A stretch of 64,000 bases of DNA from JBDTSW01 sp963797835 (GCA_963797835.1 CAWCRN010000030.1:186001-250000), one strand, 5' to 3'. Shown: positions 18,195 to 27,973, counted from the first letter of the stretch. Translations and numbers: made by a program. Notes: generated by a model from the letters alone, not told the origin.

Positions 18195-19717
18195 ATGTCA
18201 ATGTCATACAAAGAGAGATTGTCAGACCTGGATCGCACGAGCGATCGGTCGGTCACGGCCCAGATCGCCGACGCCTTCGCGGCCGCGATCGAGGCGGGCG
18301 AGCTGGCGCCCGGCGACCAGCTCCCGCCGACGCGAGAGCTGGCCGAGCTCGCCGGCGTCAACCACCTCACGGCGGCTCGCGCCTACCGCAAGCTCGCCGA
18401 GCTTGGCCTGGTCAGCGGCCGCGTCGGGCGCGGCACGTTCGTCCGCCAGACCGCCCCCGAGGCGACGCACGCGCTCGCCGAGGCGGGCGACGGCTCGGCC
18501 TGGCAGCTCTACGCGCTCCCCGACGAGGTCGAGGCGCACTCGGACCGGATCGTCGGCGAGATGTTCCGCCAGGCCCACCGCGACGACCTGATCCCGCTGA
18601 TGATCGGGTACCCGAGCGACGAGCTCTTCCCGGTCGAGGCATTCACCCGGCTGGTCGGCGAGGTCGCGGCCGAGCACGGCCCCCGCGTCCACCAGTACGG
18701 CGACGTCGAGGGTGTGGCCGAGCTGCGCGAGCAGGTCGCCGCGCTCGGGCGCGAGCAGGGCTTCGCCGACGGCCCCGAGGAGATCGTCACCACCACGGGC
18801 GCCGCCCACGCGATGACGCTGGCCGCCCGCGCCCTGCTTCGGCCCGGCGACGTCGCGGCCGTCGAGTCGCCGACCTTCCCGGGCTCGCTCAACTCGATCC
18901 GCGCCACCGGAGCCACCATGCTGCCCGTCCCGGTCGACGAGGACGGCCTCGACGTCGACGCGCTCGAACAGCTGGTGCGCCGCCGCCAGATCAAGCTGCT
19001 GACGATCCAGCCGCGCCTGCACAACCCCACGGGGCGCGACCTCTCCCCGGAGCGCCGCACCCGCCTCGTGGAGCTGGCCCGCCGCGAGGGCTTCTTCATC
19101 GTCGAGGACGGCGTCTACGCCGACCTGCGCTTCGAGGGCGAGTCGCCTTCCGCGCTCCGCCGGGAGGCGCCTGAGCACGTGATCTACGTGTCGTCGCTCT
19201 CGAAGACGGTCACCGCCGGCCTGCGGGTCGGCTGGATCGCGGCGCGGGGCCCCGTGCTGGAGCGCTTGCTGGCGGAGAAGCGAAGCGCCGTCCTCAACAC
19301 GCCGCCGCTCACCGAGCTCGACGCTCGCGTGCTTTCCTGGCCCAGGGCGGGTACGCCGAGCAGATCCGGCGAGCGACGGCCTTCTATGGCGAGCGGATGG
19401 AGGCGCTGCACGCGGCGGTCGAGGAGCACCTCGCCGGAGTCGCCACGACGCACCGTCCGCTGGGAGGCGGCCACCTGTGGCTCACCCTCTCCGAGCGCAT
19501 CGACGAGCGCGACCTCTACGAGGAGGCGGTGCGCCACGGGGTGTCCTTCCTCCCGGGCGGAGCGATGATGGCCGAGCGCCCCCGCCGGGCACACGCCCGC
19601 CTCTCGTTCGGCTACGTCGACCCGCCGGAGCTGCGCGAGGGCGTGAAGCGCCTCGCCGCAGCCGTGCGCGCCGTCGGCCGCGCAGGCCGCCAGCGAGAGG
19701 CGCTCCCGGTCGCCTGA
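18195..19717 (+). CDS. MocR-type regulator: GntR HTH fused to PLP aminotransferase-like domain (frame break near 19338)
   Basis: Residues 1-80 form a GntR winged helix (AFAAAIEAGELAPGDQLPPTRELAELAGVN, then AARAYRKLAELGLVSGRVGRGTFV). The rest is a fold-type I aminotransferase domain with IVTTTGAAHAM, SPTFPGS, a PLP lysine in VSSLSKTVTAGLRVGW and a C-terminal LPGGAMMAE segment. The canonical QPxxHNPTG is QPRLHNPTG. A one-base loss in a T-run near 19338 moves the frame by -1; corrected length is about 507. MocR proteins usually sense PLP or an amino-acid derivative and control an adjacent gene; the target here is not evident. Confidence 0.85.
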
Positions 19718-19722
19718 GCCGC

Positions 19723-20613
19723 TCAGGCCTCGTCCGGCAGCTCCTGCGCCAGCTCCAGGACGGGGGCGAACAGATCGCCGTGCTTCTTGACGCGGGCGAG
19801 CACGTCGGCGGCCTCGAATCGCAGGTCCTCGGCGTCGCCGCCGTCGGCGGCGGCCTCGACCTCCTCCCACCGAAGCGGGGTCGAGATCGTGGGGCGCTCG
19901 CGGCGCCGGAGCGAGTAGACCGCAACCGTGGTCTTGGCGCGGTCGTTCTGGCTCCAGTCCACGAATACCTTCTTCTTGCGCAGCTCCCTCTTCATCTTCG
20001 AGACGACGCCCTTGGGATCGTCCTTCTCGAGGGTCTGCGCGACCGCGTGCGCGAAGCCCTTGGTTCGCTCGTAGTCCGCCTCCGAGTTCAGCGGCATGTA
20101 CACCTGGAGGCCCTTCGAGCCCGAGGTCTTCGGGAAGCACTCGAGGCCCAGGCCGCCGAACATCTCACGTAGCCGGAGGGCCACCCGGCAGCAATCGAGC
20201 ACGTCCGCCGGGGGTCCCGGGTCGAGGTCGAAGACGACCACGTTCGGGTTCTCGTAGTCGTCGACCGGCGATAGAGATGGGTGCAGCTCGAGGGCGGCGA
20301 GCTGCGCGAGCCAGGTGAGCGTCGCCAGGTCGTCGCAGACGATGAAGTCCATCGGCCCCTCGCGGCTCATCTCGATCGTCGCGGTGCGAACCCAATCAGG
20401 CGTGTGCGAGGGCGCCCGCTTCTCGTAGAAGTGCTTCTCGGCGACGCCGTTCGGGAAGCGCACCCGGGTCAGGGCACGGCCCCGCAGGTGGGGCAGGATC
20501 GCCGCCGCGACCCGTGCGTAGTAGTCGATCGCGTCGCCCTTGGTGAAGCCCGTGGCAGGCCACAGGACCTTGTCCAGGTTCGTGAGCGCCAGGCGGCGCC
20601 CATCGACCTCTAC
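19723..20613 (-). CDS. ligD: stand-alone LigD polymerase domain (primase-polymerase) for NHEJ
   Basis: Reads VDGRRLALTNLDKVLWPATG, then FTKGDAIDYYARVAA, typical of the LigD PolDom start. Further: VRFPNGV, HTPDWVRT, DLATLTWLAQLAALELHPS, the metal-binding VVVFDLDPG, FPKTSGSKGLQVYMPL and VFVDWSQN. It fills gaps with NTP/dNTP during end joining. No ligase or phosphoesterase domain follows in this window. It begins exactly where Ku stops, but in frame there is no ATG, GTG or TTG near that point; GTA at 20613-20611 or a sequence error is likely. Ends 5 bp from the convergent MocR gene. Confidence 0.85.
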   Translation of the reverse strand, partial: VEVDGRRLALTNLDKVLWPATGFTKGDAIDYYARVAAAILPHLRGRALTRVRFPNGVAEKHFYEKRAPSHTPDWVRTATIEMSREGPMDFIVCDDLATLTWLAQLAALELHPSLSPVDDYENPNVVVFDLDPGPPADVLDCCRVALRLREMFGGLGLECFPKTSGSKGLQVYMPLNSEADYERTKGFAHAVAQTLEKDDPKGVVSKMKRELRKKKVFVDWSQNDRAKTTVAVYSLRRRERPTISTPLRWEEVEAAADGGDAEDLRFEAADVLARVKKHGDLFAPVLELAQELPDEA

Positions 20614-21575
20614 TTCCCGGCCTTTGCCTTGCTTCGCGATCGGGAGGAGGTCTTGGCGGCGGACTTGGACGGGCTCTTCGCCTTCGAGGACGAGGAGGTC
20701 TTGCGCCCGTTGGACGACGAGCCCGACTTGGCGGTGCTCTTGCGCTTCGTGGACGATGTCTTGGTCTTCGACTTCGAGCCCGCGGCGAGCGGCTCGCCCT
20801 TGACGGCGGCGAGGCTCTCCTCGAGCGCGGCCATCAGGTCGGGCGCCTTGGTCGGCGCCGGCTCGTCCGTCGCGGTCTGGACGACGTCCTCGCCCTGGGC
20901 CTTGCGCTCGATCATCGCGAGCAGCTCCTCGCGGTACTCGTCGTGGAACTGCTCGGGGTCGAAGTCGGAGGTCAGCGAACCGACGAGCTGCTTCGCCATC
21001 TCCAGCTCCTTCGGCCTCGGGGCCTCGGCGTCCTCGGGCACCACGTCGAGCTCCTCCGGCGGGACGATCTCGTCCGCGAAGCGCATCGTGGTCAGCGTCA
21101 GCACGTCGCCCATGGGCCGCAGCGCCGCGAGGTGCTCCTTGTTTCGCAGCACGAAGCGGGCGATCGCCACCTTGCGCTCGTCGGCCATCGCCTTCACCAG
21201 CAGCTCGTAGGCGCGCTCGGCGCCGGGCTCGGGGGCGAGGTAGTAGGGCTGGACGAAGTAGATCGGGTCGATGTCGTCGAGGTCGACGAAGGCCTCGACC
21301 TCGATCGCCTTCGTCTTCTTCGGGACCAGCTCGTCGAGCTCGTCGCGGGAGAAGACCACGTACTGGTCGGGGCTCAGCTCGTAGCCCTTGACGATGTCGT
21401 CGTATGAGACCTCCTCGCCGTCGGCCTCCGCCACCCGCTTGTGGCGCACCCGGGACGAGTCGGACTCCCTCAGCTCGCGGAAGCTGATCTGGCGCCGCGA
21501 GACGGCGCTGTAGAGCTTCACGGGCACGTTGAGGAGCCCGAAGGAGATGTTGCCTGACCAAATCGCTCTTGCCAT
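20610..21575 (-). CDS. ku: DNA end-binding protein Ku
   Basis: Homodimeric ring that binds double-strand ends and recruits LigD. 321 residues. N-terminus ARAIWSGNISFGLLNVPVKLYSA, HKRVAEADGEEVSYDDIVKGYEL and YYLAPEPGAERAYELL are canonical bacterial Ku core motifs (residues 1-255). The last 65 residues form a Lys/Ser/Thr-rich tail (SKSKTKTSSTKRKS, SKAKSPSKSAAKTSS) like the DNA-binding extension of actinobacterial Ku proteins. Operon with the LigD polymerase domain, stop overlapping its apparent start. Confidence 0.96.
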   Translation of the reverse strand: MARAIWSGNISFGLLNVPVKLYSAVSRRQISFRELRESDSSRVRHKRVAEADGEEVSYDDIVKGYELSPDQYVVFSRDELDELVPKKTKAIEVEAFVDLDDIDPIYFVQPYYLAPEPGAERAYELLVKAMADERKVAIARFVLRNKEHLAALRPMGDVLTLTTMRFADEIVPPEELDVVPEDAEAPRPKELEMAKQLVGSLTSDFDPEQFHDEYREELLAMIERKAQGEDVVQTATDEPAPTKAPDLMAALEESLAAVKGEPLAAGSKSKTKTSSTKRKSTAKSGSSSNGRKTSSSSKAKSPSKSAAKTSSRSRSKAKAGK

Positions 21576-21608
21576 GGCTTGAAGTGAAGACCGGGGTAGA
21601 CGTCGGAA

Positions 21609-22944
21609 CTAATCGGCCTCACCACAAGTTTCGCAGTTCGGCGCCGCGTTCATGCACGAGGTTCGCCACGGCAGCGATCTTGCGGGCCGTCTACCGCAGC
21701 ACCAGCCTTGCACACGCGGGAAGCGCCGGCCGGCTCGGAGGCCGGGGTCGAACTGGGCCGCGATGTCCGAGACCGCTCGGACCTCAGCCACCGTCCGGCC
21801 GGATGAAAAGCCACTGGTCGGCGTCCTTCCAGCCGAGCAGGATCCACTCGCCGCTCGGCGAGAACGCCACATCCGTGAAGCGCCCGGGCCCTGCGAACAG
21901 GCGCCGCTCGCCGGCCTTGGGCTCGCGGCTGTCGATGAGGACGAGTTCGCTTCGGGTCGGCCCCCGCGCCTCGACGATGGCGTACGAGCGCGACCTGCCC
22001 CTGAGGCGAGACGTCGAGCAGGTCCCGCAGCCTGCGCTCGCTCGAAGCTCGAACGCTGCCAACCCGAAGGGCTCGCTTCCGGGCCGGCTCACGAAGCAGC
22101 GAGAGCCCGTCGCGGCCGCAGGGCCGCGAGCAGGGCACCCCTGCGGGCTCCACGCGAGCGCTCGCGGCGCACCGTCCAAGCGGTTGTCCGCTCCAGATCG
22201 GACCGACCCGAGTCGACGTCAACCAAGCGGACAGCTCCCATCGGCGTCGACGTAGGACGAGGCGGTTCGGCGACCCTCCGACGGGGCTGCCATGCTGGGG
22301 CCACCGGCATCACCGACGGATCCAGCGTCCGGTTACCGGTCCCGTCACCGGCGACGACGCTCAGCGCCGCCGTTGTCGAGGTACGCCACCCGAAAGCCGC
22401 TCGGCAGACCAGCGCGGGGCGGCTGACTGGCCCGTCGCCCGGAACCGACCAGCGCACGGTGCCGGCAGGCTGCCCCTCGGCGAGGGGATGCTCGGGGTCG
22501 GCCACGACCGCGGTGAGCCGGTCCCGTCGACCGCGGCAGCGAACGGGACCCTGCGGAGAGAAAGTCGCATCCGTGTAGTCGCCGAGTGCTGCGGATCGCC
22601 CCGTCATCGGAGGCAGTCCAGGTCCCGGCTTCGGACTCCACCAGGCACGCGCCCGCCTCCGGGCAGCTGTCTGCGAGCGATGGGCCTGGCCGCACTCGAC
22701 CCCGGCTCCACGCGCGTCGCGCGATCCACTCGCGGACCTCCGCGCCGGCGGGGCTGCAACACAAGCCCGGCGATCGCTGCCGCCCCGACGACCGACAGCG
22801 CGAGGGCGCGGCGTGAACGGCCTGGGCGGGACGGCGAGCGCTGCTCGAACGCCTCGTGCACGACTTGCCAGGACCGCTCCTCGGCCTCCCGCTCGGCCGC
22901 GGTCGGCTCGGCGCGCAGCGCCTCGCGAAGCTCTCCTCGTTCAT
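21609..22944 (-). CDS. membrane-anchored TolB-like propeller protein, candidate anti-sigma partner (heavily frame-broken)
   Basis: Overlaps the sigma-factor stop as ATGA. In the first 30 residues the reading is an acidic helix (REALRAEPTAAEREAEERSWQ), then one membrane helix (LALSVVGAAAIAGLVL), then propeller blades with recurrent motifs such as TDATFSPQG, FTDVAFSPSGEWILLGW and DADQWLFIRPDGG, ending RFPRVQGWCC. A short cytoplasmic part plus transmembrane helix plus extracellular sensor next to an ECF sigma gene suggests an anti-sigma factor (inference; no zinc-binding HxxxCxxC is visible). About ten frame changes are needed, clearly more than in any neighbour, so it may be a decaying gene. 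Confidence 0.5.
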
Positions 22945-23514
22945 GGCTCCCGCTCCAGCGCCGGGGAGAGCCGGTCCAGCCCTCGTCGAAGCCGCGAGTT
23001 CACGGTTCCGCGCGGCATCTCGAGCGCCGCAGCGATCTCGCCCGGGGTGAGATCGAGGACGTAGCGAAGGACGACGACGGCGCGGTGCTCGGGCTGGAGA
23101 CCCGCGAGGGCCTGCATGAGCTCGTCGGGCAGCGGCCCCGGCGTCGCCTCGGGCGCGGGCTCCTGGGCGCCCGCGGCTGCGTCCACCTCACGACGGATCG
23201 CCCGCGAGCGCGCGAAGTCGATGGCGCGGTTGGCAACGATCCGGTGCAGCCAGGGGCCGAACGGCCGTGAGCGGTCGAAGCGATCCAGCGCGCGGACCGC
23301 GGCCAGGAACGCCTCCTGGGCTATGTCCTCGGCCGCGGCCGCATCGCGGACGATCAGCGTGGCGGTCCGATGGGCGCGCGGCCAGTGGCGACGGAACAGC
23401 TCCTCGATCGCATCGTCGGCTCCCTCGCTGGGCGGCACGGATCAGGGCGCGATCGCTGCGGCGCCGGCCCAGCCGCCTGGCGCCGGCCGCGACCGCCTCG
23501 GCGTCTCCGTTCAT
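22941..23514 (-). CDS. ECF-type RNA polymerase sigma factor (frame break near 23447)
   Basis: About 190 residues. Region 2: ELFRRHWPRAHRTATLIV, then DAAAAEDIAQEAFLAAVRAL (the DxxQE-type motif), FGPWLHRIVANRAIDFARSR. Region 4: LQPEHRAVVVLRYVLDLTPG and IAAALEMPRGTVNSRLRRGL. ATG 23514 is preferred because residues 1-30 (RSDRALIRAAQRGS) complete region 2.1; the +1 shift near 23447 otherwise leaves a GTG start at 23438. It sits between two propeller genes on the same strand, forming a likely signalling operon. Confidence 0.88.
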
Positions 23515-23606
23515 GGGCAGGGGCAATTGTCCCGCGCCGGCTGTCGTCGGGTAGACCACACATGGAGTACGGGCGAACCGGTGCCTGAGGTCCCTCGGGC
23601 GCGCTC

Positions 23607-24679
23607 TCAGCGCGCGACCGGCGTCTTGCGCTCCTGGGTGGTCTCGCTGTCGACGAGCTCGGCGAGCTCCGCGTCGGTGATCTCGCTGCGTCCACGGCGC
23701 CGGCGGAGCGCGAAGCAATGCGACCACCACGAGGCCGCCGACCGCCGCCGATGCCGCCAGGAGCCACGGGAAGCTCTCGCCGTTCGTCGCGTGGCGTGGC
23801 CGACGATTCCGCGGGCTCGACCTCGGTCACCGCGAAGCTCTCTGGATCGACCGTGAGGGTCGGCTCGCCCTTGACGAGGACCGTCATGGTTCCGTCTCCC
23901 GGGGCGACGTCCAGGTCCATCCTGTGGACGGGCTCGCCTTCGACCTGGGGCAGGTCGATGCACGCTGCCGTACCGCGCTGTGTGTCGAGCGCGTGGATGA
24001 ACGCCTCGCCGCCGGCTCCGTCGTAGAGCGTGTACTCCCAGCGACCATCGGGGCTCGTCGCGCGCGTCATCGGCAACCCCGCCATCTCGTCGTTCGCCTC
24101 CGAGGGGTCGATGATCGGGTTCGGGTCGAGCCGCTCGCGGCGGAGGTCGTATGAGCGGACTCGATAGCTCGTGGGATCCCTCGGCGAGAGATACTCGATG
24201 AGGTACATCGTCCGTCCATCCGGAGACAGCGCGTCGAAGGTGAAGTCGCCCTTGAGGATCGGCCTCGCCCGCACCCTGAGACGCTCCGCGTCGATCACCA
24301 CGAACCCGCTGCGGTCCCCGGCGAAGCTGTACTGGGGCTCGACGAGGACGAGGGTTTCGCCGTCGGCGGATAGCCCCCCGGCGGTGGAGTCGTAGGCGAC
24401 CGCCGGAACTACGAGCTGCTGCCTCAGGTGCTTGGAGCCGAGCACGGACCCATCGGCCTGCGAGATACGCAGTACGAGGGTGCCGTTCCCCACCCATTCG
24501 GTCACGTACCGAGGGCCGTCGTCAAGGGGAGCGACGCCCTCTCCGCCGATGTTGCCGATCCCCACGACGCCCTTGCTCGGGGGAACCCCGCCGGCGTCCG
24601 CTGCGGGTGCTTGTACCGCGAGTGCGAGCGCGACCGTTGCGAACGCGCCCACGGTCGAACGCTTGATCTCATGCCTCAT
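23607..24679 (-). CDS. secreted beta-propeller-like protein with C-terminal membrane anchor (two frame breaks)
   Basis: Signal peptide (AFATVALALAVQAPAADAGG) then repeated strands: YVTEWVGNGTLVLRISQADG, GGLSADGETLVLVEP, FDALSPDGRTMYLIEYLSP, TSPDGRWEYTLYDGAGGEAF. Such 'S.DG..' repeats indicate a WD40/TolB-type propeller. After +1 corrections near 23820 and 23715 a C-terminal helix (WLLAASAAVGGLVVVALL) and a short tail ITDAELAELVDSE appear, making it a type I membrane protein. First gene of the sigma-factor cluster, so it may be either the sensor or a target. No enzyme motif seen. Confidence 0.7.
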
Positions 24680-24755
24680 CTCTCGGCTCCTCTCACTGCC
24701 TGATCCACGTCCTTTACGCGCGGGAAGTCCCGGCTAGGTCCCCGATAATCGGCGT

Positions 24756-25421
24756 GTGCCGTTCGAGCTCCAGGACGTGCGCCTTGTGCGCGGTGGGAAG
24801 GAGGTCCTCCGAGGCCTCAGCGCCTCGCTGCCCGTTGGCGCCTCGTGTGTGGCTGGGCCGTCGGGCTCGGGGAAGTCCACGCTGCTCCGGCTGCTGAATC
24901 GCCTCGCCGACCCCGACGCGGGCCGGGTGCTCTACCGGGGCGAGGACGTCCGCGAGCGCGACCCTCTGGAGTTGCGGCGGGAGGTCAGCCTGGTGCCCCA
25001 GCTGCCTGCGCTCCTCGAGGGGACGGTCGCAGACAACCTGCGCTTTGCGGCGTCGTGCGCCGGGCGGGGGCCCGACCTCGGCAGGCTGCTGGAGCTGGCC
25101 GGGCTCGACGCGGGCTTCGCCGATCGCGACGCGGCGAGGCTGTCGGTGGGCGAGCAGCAGCGAGTGATGCTGGCCCGCGCGCTGGCGGTGGAGCCGAAGG
25201 TGCTGCTGCTGGACGAGCCGACCTCGGCCCTCGACGCCGACGCCCGAGATGCGGTCGAGGCCACGATGCGCGACCTGCGTGAGCGGCTCGAGCTCTCGAC
25301 CGTGCTGGTTACGCACGACCTCGACCAGGCGCGGCGGATGGCGGAGTGGGTCGTGCGCGTGGACAAGGGCAGGACGGTCGAACAGGGCCGGGTGGATGCG
25401 GTGTTGGCGGGGAGCGCCTGA
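24756..25421 (+). CDS. fetA: ABC transporter ATPase, FetA/YbbL type
   Basis: 221 residues from GTG 24756. Walker A GPSGSGKSTLLRLLN near residue 35, Q-loop LVPQLPALLEGTV, signature LSVGEQQRVMLARALA, Walker B VLLLDEPTSALD and H-loop LVTHDLDQ are all present. The partner gene starts inside its stop codon and belongs to the FetB/YbbM membrane family, which identifies the system. In E. coli FetAB affects iron homeostasis as a probable exporter; the substrate here is inferred by family only. Confidence 0.85.
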   Translation: MPFELQDVRLVRGGKEVLRGLSASLPVGASCVAGPSGSGKSTLLRLLNRLADPDAGRVLYRGEDVRERDPLELRREVSLVPQLPALLEGTVADNLRFAASCAGRGPDLGRLLELAGLDAGFADRDAARLSVGEQQRVMLARALAVEPKVLLLDEPTSALDADARDAVEATMRDLRERLELSTVLVTHDLDQARRMAEWVVRVDKGRTVEQGRVDAVLAGSA

Positions 25422-26197
25422 TGGCTTCCTCGATCGACGTCAGCATCGGCGAGGTCGCCGCCAGCCTGGTGCTGGTCGCCCTCGCCGTAGCCCTCTCGCT
25501 GTGGCGGCGGGCTGATCTGGAGCGCGACATCGGCATCGCCGTCGTGCGCTCGATCGTGCAGCTGACGGCGATCGGCTATGTGATCCAGGCGATCTTCGAC
25601 GAGGACAGTCTGGCCCTGGTGTTCGCCCTGATCGCCGTGATGGTCGTCTTCGGGGCAATCCAGGCCCGCCAGCGGGCCAAGCGGGTGCCCCGTTCCTTCG
25701 TGCCGCTGCTCATCGCGCTGGGCGTGGCCGGCGCCAGCACGCTCGGGCTGGTGGTGGCCCTCGGCATCTTCGAGCCCGAGCCGCGCTACCTCGTGCCGGT
25801 CGGCGGGATGGTGATCGGGAACGCGATGACCGCGGCGGCCGTGGCGTTGAACCGCCTGGGCGACGAGATGCACGACCGGGCGCGGGAGATCGAGGCGACG
25901 CTCGCGCTGGGGGCGACCTCGACGGAGGCCGCCGCCCCCATCCTGCGCCGAAGCCTGCGCTCAGGGACGATCGCGCTGATCGACTCGACCAAGACGACGG
26001 GACTCATTTTCTTCCCGGGGACGATGGTGGGGATGCTGTTCGCCGGAGCCGACCCGACCGACGCCGTACGGCTCCAGCTGATCCTGCTCTACGTCCTCCT
26101 GGGCAGCGTGGCGATCGCAGCCCTGCTGGCCACCACCCTCTCGTACCGAAGCTTCTTCACCCCCGCGCACCAGCTCCGCGAGCCTCCCGAGCCGTAG
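25421..26197 (+). CDS. fetB: ABC transporter permease, FetB/YbbM (UPF0014) family
   Basis: 258 residues, overlapping fetA by TGATG. About seven membrane helices. Family hallmarks: RSIVQLTAIGYVIQAIF, PVGGMVIGNAMTAAAVALNRL, EATLALGAT, and DSTKTTGLIFFPGTMVGMLFAGADP. Forms the membrane half of the transporter with the upstream ATPase. Intact. Confidence 0.9.
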   Translation: MASSIDVSIGEVAASLVLVALAVALSLWRRADLERDIGIAVVRSIVQLTAIGYVIQAIFDEDSLALVFALIAVMVVFGAIQARQRAKRVPRSFVPLLIALGVAGASTLGLVVALGIFEPEPRYLVPVGGMVIGNAMTAAAVALNRLGDEMHDRAREIEATLALGATSTEAAAPILRRSLRSGTIALIDSTKTTGLIFFPGTMVGMLFAGADPTDAVRLQLILLYVLLGSVAIAALLATTLSYRSFFTPAHQLREPPEP

Positions 26198-26210
26198 CAG
26201 ATTCCTGGCC

Positions 26211-27221
26211 GTGCGGATCTTCACCGGCATCCAGCCAACCGGCGCCAAGCACCTCGGCAACTACATCGGGGCGATCCGCCAGTACGTCGAGGGACAGGAC
26301 CGCGGCGAGGCGATCTACTGCATCGTCGACCTGCACGCGATCACGGTGGACTACGAGCCGGCCGAGCTGCGCGAGCGCGTCCACGACACCACCGCGATCC
26401 TGCTCGCCGCCGGGCTCGACCCCGAGCGCTGCATCCTCTTCCGCCAGTCCGACGTGCAGGAGCACACCGAGCTGGCCTGGCTCCTCGGAGCGGTGACGGC
26501 CTGGGGCGACCTCAACCGCATGCACCAGTGGAAGGACAAGCGGGAGCTGCTCGAGGGCCGCCAGGGCGCGTTCGTCTCGGCGGGGCTCTTCACCTATCCG
26601 GTGCTCCAGGCCGCCGACGTGCTGGCGTACCGGGCCAACGAGGTCCCGGTCGGCGACGACCAGCGCCAGCACATCGAGCTGATGCGCGAGATCGCCCGCC
26701 GCTTCAACGAGCGCTTCGGCGGCGGGGAGGAGGTCCTGGTCGTGCCCGAGCACCGGATCCCGGAGATCGGCGCGCGGATCATGGACCTCCAGGAGCCGCT
26801 CACGAAGATGGCCACCACAGGCGGCACCGAGGGCGGGACGGTGCTCGTCCTCGACGAGCCCGGACGCCGTCCGCAAGAAGGTGATGAGCGCCGTCACCGA
26901 CTCCGGCTCGGAGGTCCGCCGCGCCGAGGACAAGCCCGGGATCACGAACCTGATCGACATCCTCGCCGTCATCCGGGGCGTCGACCCGGCCGACGTCGAG
27001 GACGAGTTCGTGGGCTCGGGGTACGGGGACTTCAAGGACGCGGTCGCGGAGGCGGTCGTCGAGCTACCTGGCGCCGGTGCGCGAGCGCTACGCGGACCTT
27101 CGCGAGGACGAGGGCGCGCTGGAGGCGACGCTTCGAGTCCGGCGCCGAAAAGGCCCGCGCGATCGCCTCCGAGACGCTGGCCGACGTGCGCGACCGGATG
27201 GGCGTCGGCCCGCCGCGCTGA
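26211..27221 (+). CDS. trpS: tryptophanyl-tRNA synthetase (three frame breaks)
   Basis: Class I synthetase charging tRNA-Trp. GTG 26211. HIGH-like PTGAKHLGNYIGAI; DLHAITVDYEP; FRQSDVQEHTELAWLL; QAADVLAYRANEVPVGDDQRQH. The KMSKS region reads LTKMATTGGTEGGTV, a variant of the KMSTTGG form I associate with actinobacterial TrpS. +1 shifts occur near 26864, 27064 and 27134; together they restore the original frame, so the span remains a multiple of three. Corrected length about 335. Terminal ARAIASETLADVRDRMG is standard. Confidence 0.92.
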   Translation: MRIFTGIQPTGAKHLGNYIGAIRQYVEGQDRGEAIYCIVDLHAITVDYEPAELRERVHDTTAILLAAGLDPERCILFRQSDVQEHTELAWLLGAVTAWGDLNRMHQWKDKRELLEGRQGAFVSAGLFTYPVLQAADVLAYRANEVPVGDDQRQHIELMREIARRFNERFGGGEEVLVVPEHRIPEIGARIMDLQEPLTKMATTGGTEGGTVLVLDEPGRRPQEGDERRHRLRLGGPPRRGQARDHEPDRHPRRHPGRRPGRRRGRVRGLGVRGLQGRGRGGGRRATWRRCASATRTFARTRARWRRRFESGAEKARAIASETLADVRDRMGVGPPR

Positions 27222-27253
27222 GCGTCTTGCGCCGGCTCTAAGCTCATCCGCTG

Positions 27254-27973
27254 ATGAGAGCCGCCGAGCTCGATCTCGACCTCGACGTCTTCGCCGGGCC
27301 GTTCGACCTGCTGATGACGCTCGTCCTGCGCGAGGAGCTCGACCTCGCCGAGGTGGCGCTGGGCGAGATCGTCGTCGCCTACGTCGAGCACCTCGACGAG
27401 GCGGGCGAGCTGGACCTCGAGGCGGCGACCGAGTTCCTGGTCCTGATCGCCTCGCTCCTGGAGCTCAAGTCGCGCCTGCTCCTGCCCCAGGCCGAGGAGG
27501 ACGAGGTGCAGCTCGGGCCCGAGGAGGCCGCCGACGAGTTGCTGGCGCGGATGCTCGAGTACGCGCCGCTACCGGGACGCTGCCGCGCACCTGAAGGAGC
27601 TTTTCGCCGACGGGCGCCGGTACCTCTACCGCCTGGCGCCGCTGCCGCCGGAGCTTCGCCGGGTCTCGCTCGAGGCCGCCCGCCCGTCCTACGACGCCGA
27701 GCAGCTGGGAGTGGCGCTCGGCGACCTGCTCCGAGCGCCGCCGGCGCCCGACACCAGCCACATCCGCCCGACGGTCTCGCTCGAGCGGCGCCTCGGCGTG
27801 TCCTGCGCGAGCTGCTGGGGCGCCGCCGCTCGTTCGACTTCGACGAGCTGTTCGCCGACGAGGACCGTCTCACCCAGGCCGTGACGCTGTTCGCGCTGCT
27901 CGAGATGCACAAGCGCGGCGAGGCGAGCTGGACGCAGAAGGAGACCTTCGGGCCGATCAACGTGGAGGCGGCG
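27254..27973 (+). CDS. scpA: segregation and condensation protein A (two frame breaks)
   Basis: Kleisin subunit bridging SMC heads; smc itself starts at 63439 in this window. N-terminus LDVFAGPFDLLMTLVLREEL and EFLVLIASLLELKSRLLLP are diagnostic. The frame moves +1 near 27566 and -1 near 27806. The C-terminal winged helix reads RRSFDFDELF, TLFALLEMHKRGEASWTQKE. No stop separates it from scpB in the same frame (see findings). About 240 residues. Confidence 0.9.

Noticed and set aside
17294..24755. Genomic island or prophage
   Set aside because: Accessory gene content but no integrase, transposase, attachment repeats, tRNA or GC shift visible.
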